Of a stretch of 64,000 bases of DNA, positions 1 through 13,031 are shown piece after piece (position 1 is the stretch's first letter; every line of letters starts with the position of its first letter). The stretch is from Panonychus citri. Its lineage: Eukaryota; Arthropoda; Arachnida; Trombidiformes; Tetranychidae. Where the stretch lies: contig NW_026515500.1 of assembly GCF_014898815.1 (NCBI RefSeq), forward strand, positions 620,001-684,000, read 5' to 3'. The notes beneath the pieces are model-generated. The model made no database searches. It was not told where the DNA came from and worked only from the letters and a program-made list of their open reading frames with translations. Position numbers and translations under genes: made by a program.

Positions 1-252
1 CAATTGTTAATTGTAGAAATGAAGATTTGCAATTAGAACCATATTTAAAGTTTACCCTTGTTTCAGCGATGAAAATATTGACAATTTCTGGAAGTATATT
101 GGACATGTTACGATTACGATTTTTTAGATCCTGGTAAACAATAATTCCAAGACAATTAAGAACAACACATCGAGCTAAATCAGTTTGTTCTTGTTTTCGA
201 GCTCCCATTAAGATTTTCAAGATTAATTCCTATCATGAGAAGTTTTAATTGG
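1..252. repeat. Duplicated copy of a RALGAPA exon and its flanks
   Basis: Positions 1-252 align without indels to 4660-4912, which holds exon 9 of the RALGAPA gene plus short intron ends. Only a few substitutions separate them. The copy stops at the (TTAGG)3 tract, and no other RALGAPA exon follows within the next 1.8 kb. It is therefore an orphan exon duplication, or the end of a larger duplicated unit lying left of the window. Confidence 0.85.
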
Positions 253-269
253 TTAGGTTAGGTTAGGTT
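251..269. repeat. Interstitial telomere-type (TTAGG)3 tract
   Basis: GGTTAGGTTAGGTTAGGTT lies exactly at the right end of the duplicated RALGAPA exon segment. TTAGG is the canonical telomere repeat of many arthropods. Three units is short and could be chance, but its place at a duplication junction fits break repair or a rearranged subtelomere. Confidence 0.5.
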
Positions 270-2078
270 CTCACATAATCCGACAGGTAGCACGAGTGAA
301 AAGTTCTGTTATCTATTCAAACAATAAATCTGAGACTGGTCATTAAATGAATCAAATCAAGATTTTAATTATTTGACCTTAACCAAGGTCATGAGATTTT
401 ACACGAATTATTCCATTAACCATTCCATATTGTTGAATCATTTGGAGTAAAAGATCCTAATCGATTTGAAATTCACTGTCTCTCAAAAAATGCACAAGCA
501 CAGTCTCTGCTTGGTTTAGGTATTTAATTTCGCACCATCAGACATTATGGATGAATAGTAAATTTTTAGTAGTCTGTTACACAGAATTTTGAATGAGGTG
601 TCACTACTGAAGTCCTTACGGTGACTAAGCCCTTTACTGAATGAATTAAAATTCATCATGAGAATTAAATTTATGTAAAATTTGAAACGTAGTGATGGAA
701 ACCTAAATCACAGCTGACAAAACTTTGAAATTTATTTTCAATTACAAAAAAAGCATCAATGTCAAAAACAACATCAGAATCTCTCAAAAAATACTGAATT
801 AACATAACTGATTGGGTATGATTTAACATTGGTTTAGATGGATTAGCTGGATTCGACATATTTGAGGAGTTGTAGATTTTCAATAAATTGTAGCACAAAA
901 GATTAATAGTTGGATTACTATTGAAAACAGGGCGGTATAAAGCAAATTTAAGCGTTTTACATATTCATCAATAACTTTTTGTGAAGAATGAGAACGAAAC
1001 CCTTAAATCAAAGCACCAATGCTCAGTATTGGGATTTGAAGTCTTCTAGGACTTCATAAAAATACCTTGGTTTAGATGGAGTTGACATTTTTGAAGAGCT
1101 GTAAATATTCAGACAAATGGATCACAATGAAACGCAGGACGTTAAAGAGCAAATATACATGATAGTTAATTGTGACCATCAAATGACCTTGAAAACGTAT
1201 CCTAACAAAATGACCGGAATGACCTTGATATTTAATATGACAATTGAATATGGCCTAAACTACCATAACTTGAGCCTGGGGTCTGAACACTCTAAAACAA
1301 AAAAGTTATTCGAGAAAAACTTAGTGGAAACTTGGTGAAATATACTAAATACCCTGTATCCTGTGTCCCTGTACTAAATGAATCAGAATTCATCACGAGA
1401 ACTAAATTTATGTAAAATTTGAAACGTAGTGATGGAAACCTAAATCAGAACAATTAAAATTAAGTTAATTAACTACTAAGCCACCATCTCTTGATGAGAT
1501 TTTCATTCAACTATTAAAAATAATTAACAAGTTAATTAGATTGACTAATTAACAAGTGGTTTGGTTGACTATTTAATAGATAGATTTTTTTAATGTTCAA
1601 ATGATTAATAAAGTGTCCAAATCTTTAATTTTCTTTTTGTTTCCATCACAATTAAAGTGAATAAATAATTAATAAGTTAGAAAATAATAATATAAATTGT
1701 AAAGAGTCAGAATATTGTTTAAGTTGATTGTTCTGATTTAAGTAGATGATTTTGATTAGAGGTGAAAATAAATCATTTCCAATTATCATTTGGATTAATA
1801 ATTAAAATTATGAAGAAAATTATATAATTAAATTGATCAATTTTGATCAATCTTTTCTTGTTCCAACCATTTTTGCTTTGACATATTCAATGGATCAGTT
1901 TTTACAAAATCATTCAAATTTGGGACTGGGAGTGAAAATATCAAGTGATTACATATTAATACCATGCACACAATTAATGAATACACCAAAATTATTACAA
2001 TTTAAATTACTTGAATTGACATTTAAATGAAAGGGTTTATATTTGTGTGGTTTCCTTTTTGATAATTAAACCATTAAA
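270..2078. other. Intergenic region with short direct repeats, no convincing gene
   Basis: No ORF here resembles a known protein. A direct repeat is visible: about 80 bp at 630-712 recurs at 1374-1452 (both contain AAATTTGAAACGTAGTGATG). A second pair (about 832-880 and 1068-1110) shares TTGGTTTAGATGGA and a GACAT.TTTGA core. These suggest a degraded tandem or dispersed repeat. The part from about 1550 on resembles sequence downstream of the atlastin gene. Confidence 0.6.
1550..1860. repeat. Dispersed repeat also found at about 10395-10580
   Basis: Both segments share, in the same order: a TTAACA(A/G)GTGGTT motif, a CAAATCTTTAATTTTCTTTT tract, TCACAATTAAAGTGAATAAATAA, and a GATTATATAATTAAA..TTGATC end. 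Each lies just beyond the 3' end of a minus-strand gene (RALGAPA and atlastin). It may be an old non-coding mobile repeat or a duplicated 3' flank. I see no coding content. Confidence 0.55.
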
Positions 2079-5000
2079 TTATTGTGAGATTATTTTTGAT
2101 GTTAATTTATGCTCAATGTTGGACATGCTTAGTGGTCGATATTTGGATCGTGGACTTGAGTTGGACTCGGAAGATTGTCCTGGTGGAGTTAAATTGTCTT
2201 GATTGTTGTGTCCATGATTTTGATGATGACCTGTAGATGAGGTGGTTGTTGATGGGACAAAGGGAATATGATGGTGATGGGTGGGGTGGTTACCCATTAC
2301 GTTGGATGAGGAGGAGGATGGAAATGATGCTGAGGACATTCTGTGGGTGGTGGAGTAAGCGGAGAGTGATGATGGTGAGAAAATGGCTGAGGTGTAATCT
2401 TCAAACGAGCGTAAATCCCGATGAGAAGTGTAGATTGTATCAATTGAACGAGCTCGCTCTTCAAAATAGTGCTGATAAAAGGGAACTTGTAACCTTTGAG
2501 CTCGAGAAGCGTTAATTGCTGTGGCTCGAATTAGATCAGATAAAACTGAATGATGAATTATCGCTCCAGAGTAAATTGGACCAAAAAAGGGAACTTCTGG
2601 TTTACGTGAGACGTCAATTCGATAGTAACCAGGGAAATTGGAAAGTGGATAAATGACGATTAGAACGTCACAAAATTCAGTTGGAATTATTCCTCGGCGA
2701 TAATCTCTTGAATGTTCAGACCAAACAATGTGAACCTCATCGTTACCCAGGTGAGTTAATTTCCGTCTCAAAGAGTCGCTTTCTTCTGCTTTGGCAGGTA
2801 TTCGAGTGGAAACGTGAAAAATGACCTCACAAAAAGAGTCGGCATAATAAGGAGCACTAACACCGGTGCTTTTGTTAGACTGAAGGCCTCCTTTAAATCC
2901 TGTGTGAGTCTCCAGGTCAATTTCCCAGCCCAGACCAGCGACAAACTTTTCAAATCCTGCGCTTGCACTTTTGTTTAATAGGATTGAATTTTTATCCTCT
3001 TGACCTTCAGCAACATAGATAACAGCGATTTTGTGAGTCTCTCGACACTTTTGATTGTCCAAATTTTTAAGTTCACGAATAGTTTTATCGTTTTTATTAA
3101 GCAGCTCAACATGAGGCCGTTTCTCCCAAAACATGAAGCCCAATTGATCAATAAGTTGGCGACAATGCATGAAAAACATTTGATGGTATTGAGTTAATGG
3201 TGATAAAGATGGAGATGATGATTGGGTTTGTTGATGATCATTTGATTGTTGTTGTTGTTGTGATTCTTGAGCAGATGATTTACTTTTTATCGAATCAAGA
3301 GATGATGTAGCATTTGATTCTTTTCGATTAGTATCTCGCGTCGGTGGTCTCTCGATGAAATTCATCTCTTGATAATGTTGATTTCCTAAAAGAGCCATCA
3401 TGTTTTCCTCGGCTTGATCAAGATTATCGTTAAGAGCTGGAACTGGAGTATTCGAGAAATACTTTTTACTTGTGTAGATACTTTTACCAATCTCACGAAG
3501 TGTCAAGTCCAAGGGATCGTTTCTCATACACGGATCATCATCATCTTCCTCTTTCTCTTCCAGGTCACCAAGACTTCGCGATTTCAATGAGAAATCATCT
3601 GTTGGTAAAGAATAACTGTCCAGAGAACTTGCATTTCGTCGATAGCAAGATAAAATTGGACAACAGTCCCAAGTGAACTTTCCAATTACGTCTCGAACAA
3701 TTATTCTAATGTAAGGATCGTTTTTGATTAAATTAGCAGAAGCATTTCTCAGAGCGTTTTCATTGGAAGCACCACAACTAAGGTCAACAAAAGAGACGAT
3801 CGATGAATTATTGACCATACAAACAAGTACATTAGGAGCATTGAAAAGATCCGATGTTAGTTCTTGCTGTTCGTGATCGGGTTGATCTGCTTTCGTCGGA
3901 ATGAAACAGTTGTCATCTGCTTCATTAATACAAGATGAAAGTCGAGGAGCTCCAATGGTTGGAAGTGGAAAATGATCAAGAAAATATAAAATGTGGCCAA
4001 GAATCATTTTCGCTGCCAATTGAATAACTAATCCATCGTTTTTAGATTTATCTGAAAATGGATCAACAGAGTTTGATCTGAATGATGGTGGTTGATGGAA
4101 GCCAAAATCACCATCCAAACCATTACCTGCGGCATTTAAACCACTGTTACCAATATTATCTGATTCCATGCGTCTGGGATTGTTAATTGTTGTCTTTGTT
4201 GATGAATTATCACAGTTTAATTCTGATATGACATGATTTAATACTTGGATTATAAGAAATAAAGTTAAAGGACTTTGATCCGATTTAATTGGGCTGAATA
4301 ATATTTTCCGCGGTAAACAAAGGCACCACTGTCCAAGGCACATAAGTAAGCTAAGGAGTAACTGTTGATTATCAAAAGAAAATGATAAAAAATATACAAT
4401 AATTAATTCATGATCAAGATGAGAATACAAAAATAGAAAAAAGTATAAATTAAATATATTTACATTTCGATAATCTTTAAAAGAGTTACTCTCCCTGACC
4501 ATAGTTAAATGATTAGTGATTGAAAAAATTAGTCCTTCGACAATTTGTTTGGGAATTGAGGGATAAGCTTCAGCGAGAAAATTAATATGATCCGTTTGTA
4601 ATTTCAGCATATCACAAGCTACTCTGGATAAATATCTATTATTAAACTGGAAAGAGAATCAATTGTTAGTTGTAGAAATAAAGATTTGCAATTAGAACCA
4701 AATTTAAAGTTTACCCTTGTTTCAGCGATGAAAATATTGACAATTTCTGGAAGTATATTGGACATGTTACGATTACGATTTTTTAAATCCTGGTAAACAA
4801 TAATTCCAAGACAATTAAGAACAACACATCGAGCTAAATCAGTTTGCTCTTGTTTTCGAGCTCCCATTAAGATTTTCAAGATTAATTCCTATCATGAGAA
4901 GTTTAAATTGGAAGAAAGAAAATCAGTAAATTAACAATTAGAAAAAAATGAATTCGTTTCGTTGGGTCAAACATTTACTTTTGTATTAATACCACAATCG

Positions 5001-8000
5001 ATGAGAATCGGTTCGCTAGAGTTTGGATCTAGAACTTTTAAATTGCGACAAACATCAGTGAGAGATAATAATGTACCCAACATTGATAATGCCTCGAATC
5101 TTGGTATCTGTAATTAGAATAGAATTGATTAGATTTTAATTGGATATTGAAAAGTTCATATTAATACTTACATTGAAATCTTTTGATTCTTTGGCATTAA
5201 CAATGATTTCACAGGCATGAACAAAATCAAGCAAAAGAACTGAAGATCCCTTCAGACTAGAAGAAAATAATTTGACACCAGAGTATCTGATAATTGTACA
5301 TAGAGTTTCCTGTAGAAATAAATAACAATTAGAAAATCAATTAATCACAATCAACGGATCGTAATTGCGTTGGACAGAATCTTACCAAATCCTTGGTATG
5401 TAGAGCTCGGTGGATTGAACAGTAAAATAATGATAGAAACTCATTTGATGTGTTAATTTCAGGCATTCGAATAGCAATTAAGCAAAGTAATTTGTATGCA
5501 ATAGTTTTACCCTTTCGGTAATGATTAGACAATTGGAGAGTTTCAAATAACCAGGAAGCGAAAAAGTGAAAAGGTGGTACATAGGTTGGTGGAGGTGGTG
5601 TAGATAAATTGTCAATTGAAACTCCTAAATTGTCTCGGATGATTAAAAAAATATCGATTATATTTGAAAGGCATTCCATCACTTGATAATGTAATTGTGG
5701 ATCTTTAATTTGATTGACATCGCCAAGAGATCCAAGCATCCGACGCCAAATTATGAAAGAGCTTTCAGCTGACCAACCTCGATGTGGTCCACCAGCGGCC
5801 ACCGAGTGTCCAGTTGATGATAAACTACTATTGTTACTGTTTAACGAACTATGTTCAATGTGACAAGGTGAATCTTTAAGGCTGTTGGCATCAAGACCAC
5901 TGGAAGGTGTTGGTGACGGGGATCGTAAATGGTAAACGGATGATTGAGATGAAGATGGAGATTCGGTCAAATTGGTTGACAAAAGATCAAGAGATTTACT
6001 CCTGGAAGTTACAGAAAGTGACCTGGAAAACCCGTTAAATTTTGACGATAAAGGTGTTGACACCATGTTGTTAGTTTGAGTCCGTTTACGAGATACTGAT
6101 CTTTTCCTGGCTAATAATTGACTGTCACTTGGACTGCGGACAAGACCACGATTATGATTGGCAAGTTTAATTGGCAAATTGTTGGTCAATGTGGGAGTAA
6201 AGTAACTATCAGCAAAAGCGGCAAGTCGTGATTTGGTTCGTTGCTGTAAAGGTGTTGAGTCCATGTTTTCAGATGTCGGCCGCTTAATGAGTGCAAAATT
6301 AGCCGAGGCGTTGATTGTTGTTGTTGCTGTTGAGGTGGTTGTTGAACTATTGTTATTAGAGTTTTTTCCCGGCGAAAATGAAACTGAACCATCTAAACGA
6401 GAAGAAGATGATTTCTTTGGATCTTTGGAAGATCGAGAAGGTAGAAATGGTTTCGAACCTTTTTGGGTCCTTTTTCTTTTGTCGATTAACCTTTCCAAGG
6501 GTAAATCGTGTAAATTGATATGGTAAACATGGTATGAGACATTTCGGGTTAACGATTCCATGTTTTTACTCCAGTCTTTAATTAACTCTTCCCATTGAGT
6601 TAATGTTGTAAGAATTGATTGAAATTGCTCCCAAAGATTTGCTGATATGTAGGCTTCCAGATTTGCTTTTATCATACCAACAACCAAAGTCTAGTGAATT
6701 GAGGATTGAAAAAATCAAATAAATACAATTAAAAACAATTAAATTCAATCAATGTAAAAATTAGAATCAACAGGTGGTTAATCATTGGCAGAGAATCAAC
6801 AAAGTAAGAAAAATTTTCTAACAATCTAATCAATTGTACCCTCTTTTTACGATATTCATTTGATTGCTCTTATATAATCGTGAATCAATATGATGGGATT
6901 TGGGGTGTAAATCCAAAACGATTGACAAAATAAGTTTAATTGTTGATATAAAATCAATCAAAACCAACTAAATCTTTGTTCATGGATTTAGATCACCACT
7001 TGTTACCTTAATATACAAGCATTGACAACAAAAATGGTGAGAAACTTATTCTCTATTTTTGAAAATCTTTTCTAGTCATTGTGATTCTTTCAAATGTCAA
7101 CAATTTGTGACATTTTACCAATAAAGAGATTGTTGAACTGACCTGGAAGAAAGCGGGTGCTAATCGTCCACCAAGAGAGTCTTCCTTTCGTGGAGGAACC
7201 TTTTCCTTATATAAAAACGATGTTATTCTCAGTAATACAGAAAGTAACAATTCCCAGGTACACTTGTTCATTTCAAGTTCCATCAACATGTATCTCCATG
7301 TATTCAAAACTCTTTTGCACATTTCCACCTGTTCATCAAGAAGTTTAGGTTCATCTGAAGGCACTTGAAGAAGAAAAATATTAGCGGCATTGGCGATGAA
7401 AACGCGATACAAAGCGGAAGGTCCAGCCTTTATTGATTCGTTTTCATGATTGTTGTACTCCTCGGTGGTTGATGAGGGATCTTTCATGAAGGTGGGTACA
7501 TCGTTTGTACATAAGATCCAATTACGATAAACTGAAACTACAATGTTCATTGTACTGGCTTGTTGGAAAGGCATTAAAAAGGCTTGGCGAAAAATTTGAT
7601 GCAATAGATTAATGTTTGCTCGGGTTGAGCAAAATGTTGATCGTACTAAATCATAATCAAAAGCAGTTGGCTCACGCCATTCAGAATTTGATTCATGAGA
7701 TGATAAAGAACCTGTTGATTGAACCTTATTCTGACCAATTTGTAAATTATCGTAACTATTACGTCGACGGGCAACCTCTTTCTCTTCATCTCTCATGTAT
7801 TTTGCCAACCACAAAATGACAACACACTTGAAAGGCGCTAAACGATCTTTGGCCGCTTCTTCATCTGGCTTACGAAGTGTTGGCACTTCAAGAGTCGGTG
7901 CATAGATAGAGAAACTTGTATCCAAATTTGGAAAAAGATGAGGTAGATAAATTGTTTTAAATTTTTCGAAAAGAAAATTAAAACACTTCCTCTGTTTATA

Positions 8001-9920
8001 TTCTTTGGGTTCTCTCCAATAGACTCGAGAAACTTGCGATACCAAATAGTCCATAAGATATTGGAGGAAATAATAATTCTTGGGCTCTTTGGGTTCACTT
8101 TGAGGTGCTGGAATCAGAGGTTCGTTATCACAGGAATTGAAAGCGGAAGTTGATCGATAATTAGATGAATCACCACCTGTTGAGTTTCCATCATTTGTGG
8201 AAGTTTGATCAACATAGAAAGCTGAATTTTCTAAATGTTCACAATCTCCTGATTGTTTATTAGAACCAAAAAAATTAGACGAATTGGGTACTATTCCAGG
8301 GACCAATATGGCGAATAGATTATCTAAAGTTGCATCGTTTGTTTCTCCAATAATTTGATACCAAATAAGGAATAGACGAATACCTTCTTGTCGAATCTGA
8401 AAAAGAAATTAATTTGTTTGTATGATTAGTAAATCATCATGATAATAAACTTGAAAATAACATGAAAAAAAAAGGTAATAAAATGATTGTCTTTTGTTTT
8501 CTTCATTAATCCGTTATAAAGAGTAATGAAAGGTTATCTCAGGTAAGATCCTAAGCATCAATAGATCCTCTGAATGGTCAACAACATGATTCATTACGCT
8601 TCACTTGATTTGTATAGAAATGTATCAAGTGAGAAAAAAATTGATTCAGTTTAAAACCAATCAACACACACACACAGTTGAGCAATTTCACTCTTACAGG
8701 TAGATGGATAATCTTTGGTGAGGTGGTTCGGGCCCTTTTCTATATGATATAAGAATAAGATGGAATATAAATTTACTTTGAAACTGTTTCCAGGATTAAG
8801 TAACTTTTTCATCACATGAATCACACTATGGAATTGCCATTTTCTTTCAATTTGCTCAGGAAGAAGAGTAAGAATTTTCTGAAAGAGAAAAAGAAATGAA
8901 AAGATTAGTCAATATTATTCAATAACAATGAAAGAATATCGTTATTAAGGTTTACATGGTGATGAAATTACTAGTAGTTAATAGTTTTATGGCCACTGAG
9001 ATTAATTGAATCATGGAAAAGACAATTAAGGTAACTAAGGTGATCGTGAGTGGTAATTAATGATGCACTGAAATTTAAGCAATCAAACTAGACGACAATA
9101 GAATCTTTTTCCTCTCTTTCTCTCTATAAGGTTATATTGATTACATTGTAAACAAAAAATTGAATCCAATGAATTGGCAATAACCCTGAAAAAGGATGAA
9201 AGTTGCTGGTAACATCTTGCATTCTGATTGAGCAAAAAATGATTAGAAATAAGAATAAGCAAATGATAAACTAACGTAGAGAACAGTAAAAGAGCAAAAT
9301 TAACAGAATTGAATGTACATGATGATTAATCTATTTTAACATCGTCATAATCAACCTGTTAGATGAACCAAAATGATAAAGATTTTCAATGTTATCCCTT
9401 TAATGAAAGAATCACAATCAGCCAGTGGTTTGGTGATATTTACCTCAAATAGGTAGAGAATTGGTTCATATAAAGTTGTATGCTCTTCTCTGATTTGCTT
9501 TTGACCTGTGGATATAAGGAGAAAAAGAAAAGGAAATTGTTGATATAAGATGATTTCTCTTGAATTAATTGATGAATCTTTGATCCAATGAATTAGATCA
9601 AAGTAAATAAATTAGAGCCTCACCTTTTTGTTTTGATAGAGCTTCTTGTGTAGTGAATGCGTTGAAGAAAATGAAATAAATATGATGAAAGTGAGCTTGG
9701 AAAAAGGCTTTTGCTTCAGGTAAATCATAATTTTCTGAGAGAGAATGAGAGAGAATGAGAGAAAATAACAAACAATTAAAATGATCAAAAAATAAAATAG
9801 ATTAAAAATATTACCTAAAATGATCCTCATATGTTTCAACCGATTAAAACAATCATTTTTTTCATCCAAAACCTTTTGGACCGATTTTTCAACAGGATTT
9901 TGCTGTCTTTTGGTAAACAT
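2079..9920 (-). CDS. RALGAPA: Ral GTPase-activating protein subunit alpha (11 exons)
   Basis: This is the catalytic alpha subunit of the RalGAP complex, which stimulates GTP hydrolysis by RalA/RalB. Exons I read (minus strand): 9920-9815, 9734-9624, 9505-9444, 8878-8777, 8396-7143, 6690-5386, 5309-5172, 5107-4979, 4888-4715, 4646-4464 and 4361-2079. The N-terminus MFTKRQQNPVEKSVQKVLDE and the segment LLPEQIERKWQFHS match the vertebrate family. The last exon holds the RapGAP domain (HLGNDEVHIVWSEH, RRGIIPTEF, PEVPFFGPIYSGAI, RATAINASRA), with the catalytic asparagine in HLGNDE. Long Ser/Asn/Gln-rich linkers separate the helical N-terminal region from the GAP domain, and the tail is Ser/His-rich. 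Intron 10 (4362-4463) is 102 nt, a multiple of three without a stop, so an unspliced transcript would stay in frame. Confidence 0.93.
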
Positions 9921-10394
9921 TTCTCGTTCGTTAGAGAAACACAGATAATTAATTACAATTCATAAAATAAATAATAAACAATTTGTTGATTGCACAGAAA
10001 GAGTAAAAAATGATGAAAAAATATTTTGGTTCATTCAATGAATTAATCAAAATAAAGAAATGAGATTCATCCATTTCCAACAGGTGGCGGTAAAGAAAAG
10101 ATCTGACGTTGACTGATCAAGTCTCTCTAATTATATTGTTATCAATCATCTTATCTTTAATTACCAATCTCCTTAATCAACAATAATTATAAAAGTAACC
10201 AAAAACCAATCTAATTATTAACATCAAAATCTTTACCTTTCCCTTTTCCTAATTTCCTTTTTCATTGGATCAAAATCGCCTTAGTGTCACAAAAAATTGT
10301 AAGATCGTAACTAAGGTTACATAAAATCTAAATGAAGTTGATACTTAATTGTGATCTAACTTATTTTTAACTAAAGTAAATTTTAATTAGATTT

Positions 10395-10580
10395 TTGTAA
10401 TTAACAGGTGGTTGGATCAACAATTAAATAGGGTTTTCAAAATTCGCATTAATAAATTGTCAAAATCTTTAATTTTCTTTTCTCTCCGTCACAATTAAAG
10501 TGAATAAATAAGTTATAAGGAAGATTATGAGAAAGATTATATAATTAAAATTGATCGAATTCGATCATATTTATTGATAG
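10395..10580. repeat. Second copy of the dispersed repeat at 1550-1860
   Basis: It shares ordered blocks with 1550-1860, including the CAAATCTTTAATTTTC tract and TCACAATTAAAGTGAATAAATAA. It lies between the RALGAPA start and the atlastin stop and is non-coding as far as I can see. The rest of 9921-10666 is AT-rich intergenic sequence. Confidence 0.5.
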
Positions 10581-10666
10581 TATTTTTTTTTCTCTTTTTG
10601 TTATAAACATTATTTTAGAGCAATCGAATTGGTTTTTAAAAGACTATATCAAACATTTTTCGAAGA

Positions 10667-12834
10667 TCATTTTCTCTTCTGTGAAAGACGTTTTCCTCTT
10701 TCATTTATGCCACCGGTTGATCCTCCAGGGGTCGGCGAAACTCCCCCTTGGGCTACTGTGGCCATTCTTTGCTCTAAATATCTTTGTATCAAAAGAAACA
10801 TCGAATCTTGAATCCATGAATGAACTTGGGAGACAATTGCATCAACTGCCATAACGATTTCGGGAAGAGTTCCAAGAAACCTGTTTGGTTCGAGAAGAAA
10901 AGAGAAAAACATTAATTAAGACAATGTTATTATCAGTGAGAAAATTAACAATAGATGAACTAGTTTAATTTAAGATGATGGATTAATATGAAACGTTTAC
11001 TTACTTGGAAGAGGTATAAGTTATAAGAAGAGCAAATGAACAGGTTGAACAGAGAAATAGAAGATTGGAAAGGGGTAAGAAAAGTGATTCGAAGATTTTT
11101 GAACTAAAGTAGAGCATAAACGACCAGACGAGAAGAATCAAAGTTGAACCAAATAAATTCAGCATATTTTTGGACTTATTTTGGGCACTGAAATGAGTAA
11201 ACGCAGTGGAAATATTTTCCTCCAATTGTTTCATGTAATTTTCTTCGATCTCTTTTCCTCCCATTTTACGGAACTTTAAGAAACAGTCAAGAGCATCAAG
11301 GCGATATTTCTCATGCTTTCGTTGTAGCGATGTTTCGTTGAGATAAGGTTTGTTTCCACCGCAAAGATCTTCCATACTCGACATGTAAAGGTCTCGTGCT
11401 GATGCGATAGCTGCTAAATTGTTGGCCTCGGCAGTGGCTTCCAACATAGATTTAGGACCGGGTATAGTATCTCCTGGGTAGAAATAGAACAAGGGATGAG
11501 ATTAGAATTAAAAATTAAACGAATAACTATGAGAATACCTTTAAAAATGGAAGTATAAACTTTGAAATATTCCAACAATTGTCGTCCAGAAACTTCTTCT
11601 CCACTAATATCCTTGAGACGGATTGTGTATGGAGAAACCAATAAAGGAATCAATGTTTTAAGATATTCGATGAATTTTGGTGAGACATCCTTGGTTCTTC
11701 CGTCAAACTTTTTGGTTGACACTTCGAAACCTGGATGAGGCATTAGGAAACATTCAATATCAGCAAAACAGCTTCGAATATTTCTTCTTAAACGTTGAAG
11801 TTCTTCTGGCATATCTTCCATGATTTCCAATCGTTTTTCAAGTAAACATTGACCACCTTTTAATCCATATTCATGGACATCAGCATAAGGCCAATCACGA
11901 ACTAAGAACATTAGTTTTTGGAAAGGTTTAACATCAGGTGAAGCCTCCAAGGCAAGTTTACCATATTCGGTGAAAAGTTCTAAAAATTGAAGATTATCTT
12001 CCTGTAGATTTAACATTAGATTGAATATTTGAATGGACGAGGTCATAGTTGAGAGGGCAAACACTGTGGCACTATCACGGGTTGTATGACGACCATCAAA
12101 GGTTCCTTGAGTATCCATTAGGAGAACGGCAATTTCTTTGCCATTTTTTTCGATGATAAATGGTTCGGACCACATAAGGATACCTGTTGTTTCCCGATCC
12201 GGACCTGATCGCCAAGAGAAACCTGATCAAAAAGACAAAAAGACATTAAGATTAACATTATAATGAGGAAGGTAAGTTAAGAAAAATCATAGTAAAGTGA
12301 ACAGGAGTAAGAGGAAAAAGACTGAAAACCAGAAAGAAAGGAATGAGTATAGAGAAACAATATAATAAATAGGAAACAGAAGGAAAGCAATCACACAAAA
12401 TGTATACAATCAGAATGACCTTGGCGTCAAAATGCAACCACCATCGACTAAATTAAACTGATCATATGAATGGAAAATCTATTCTTCTGAAGGGAAAAAA
12501 GAAGAAGAAAAATCTTACCTCTTAACGGTTCATCTTCATCTTCAAGCCAATCAGTTTTCTCTAATTTACTGAAATATCGAATGAAGAAATTGAGTAGAAA
12601 AGATTTTCCTGTTCTGAATGTACCAGCAATCGAAACAACAGCCACAGGCTTATCTTTTACCTTATCCTGCAAAAGAATTGATGAAAGAGCCTCAGTGTCT
12701 AATTTTAATTGACGACCTCCAGATTCTGTGGTGACAATTTGAACAATCTGAACAGGTTGTGGTTCAGGAGTAGTCGAAGAGACATCAGAAGACTGATCAG
12801 CTTCAATAGAATCACCTTTAAATTTTGAATCCAT
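10667..12834 (-). CDS. atl: Atlastin, ER membrane-fusion GTPase (4 exons)
   Basis: Atlastins are dynamin-family GTPases that fuse ER tubules homotypically. Exons: 12834-12519, 12222-11539, 11473-11005 and 10880-10667. The P-loop is GTFRTGKSFLLNFFIRY in exon 1. Exon 2 carries FSWRSG, the switch region DTQGTFD and the atlastin-specific RD motif VRDWPYADVHEYG. Exon 3 holds the three-helix bundle and two closely spaced hydrophobic segments (from NLFGSTLILLVW to FALLITYTSS), the membrane hairpin. Exon 4 gives a cytosolic tail with a hydrophobic or amphipathic stretch (FLGTLPEIVMAVDAIV) and a basic, Gly/Pro-rich end. The start is MDSKFKGDSIEADQ, followed by an acidic Ser/Thr/Pro-rich leader of about 35 residues. 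All splice junctions keep frame and no break is seen. Confidence 0.95.
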
Positions 12835-13031
12835 AATCGAAACTTATCCACCAATTAATTAATTAATTTCAATCACACAGGTAGTTAAATAATTAACTCA
12901 GAACAAAAAAATTGCCAACAAGTTAAAATCCAGAGATCAAAACAGAAACAACAATTTATTAGTCCACTTTGGATGTAGTCACATGAGTCGTTGCTCATGC
13001 GCTAGAGAAATATAAAAATATTCTCTTTGTT
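12835..13031. other. Short spacer between atlastin and the LINE 3' end
   Basis: About 200 bp of AT-rich sequence, including a TTAATTAATTAATT run. I see no poly-A tail or clear target-site duplication marking the LINE 3' end here. Confidence 0.5.

Noticed and set aside
671..898. 75-residue minus-strand ORF in the left repeat region
   Set aside because: It overlaps a direct repeat and has no protein-like motif that I recognise.
2237..2515. Plus-strand ORF rich in Arg/Trp/Gly
   Set aside because: Antisense shadow of the Ser/His-rich end of RALGAPA.
8660..8680. CACACACACACA run
   Set aside because: Short simple repeat in a RALGAPA intron, without further structure.
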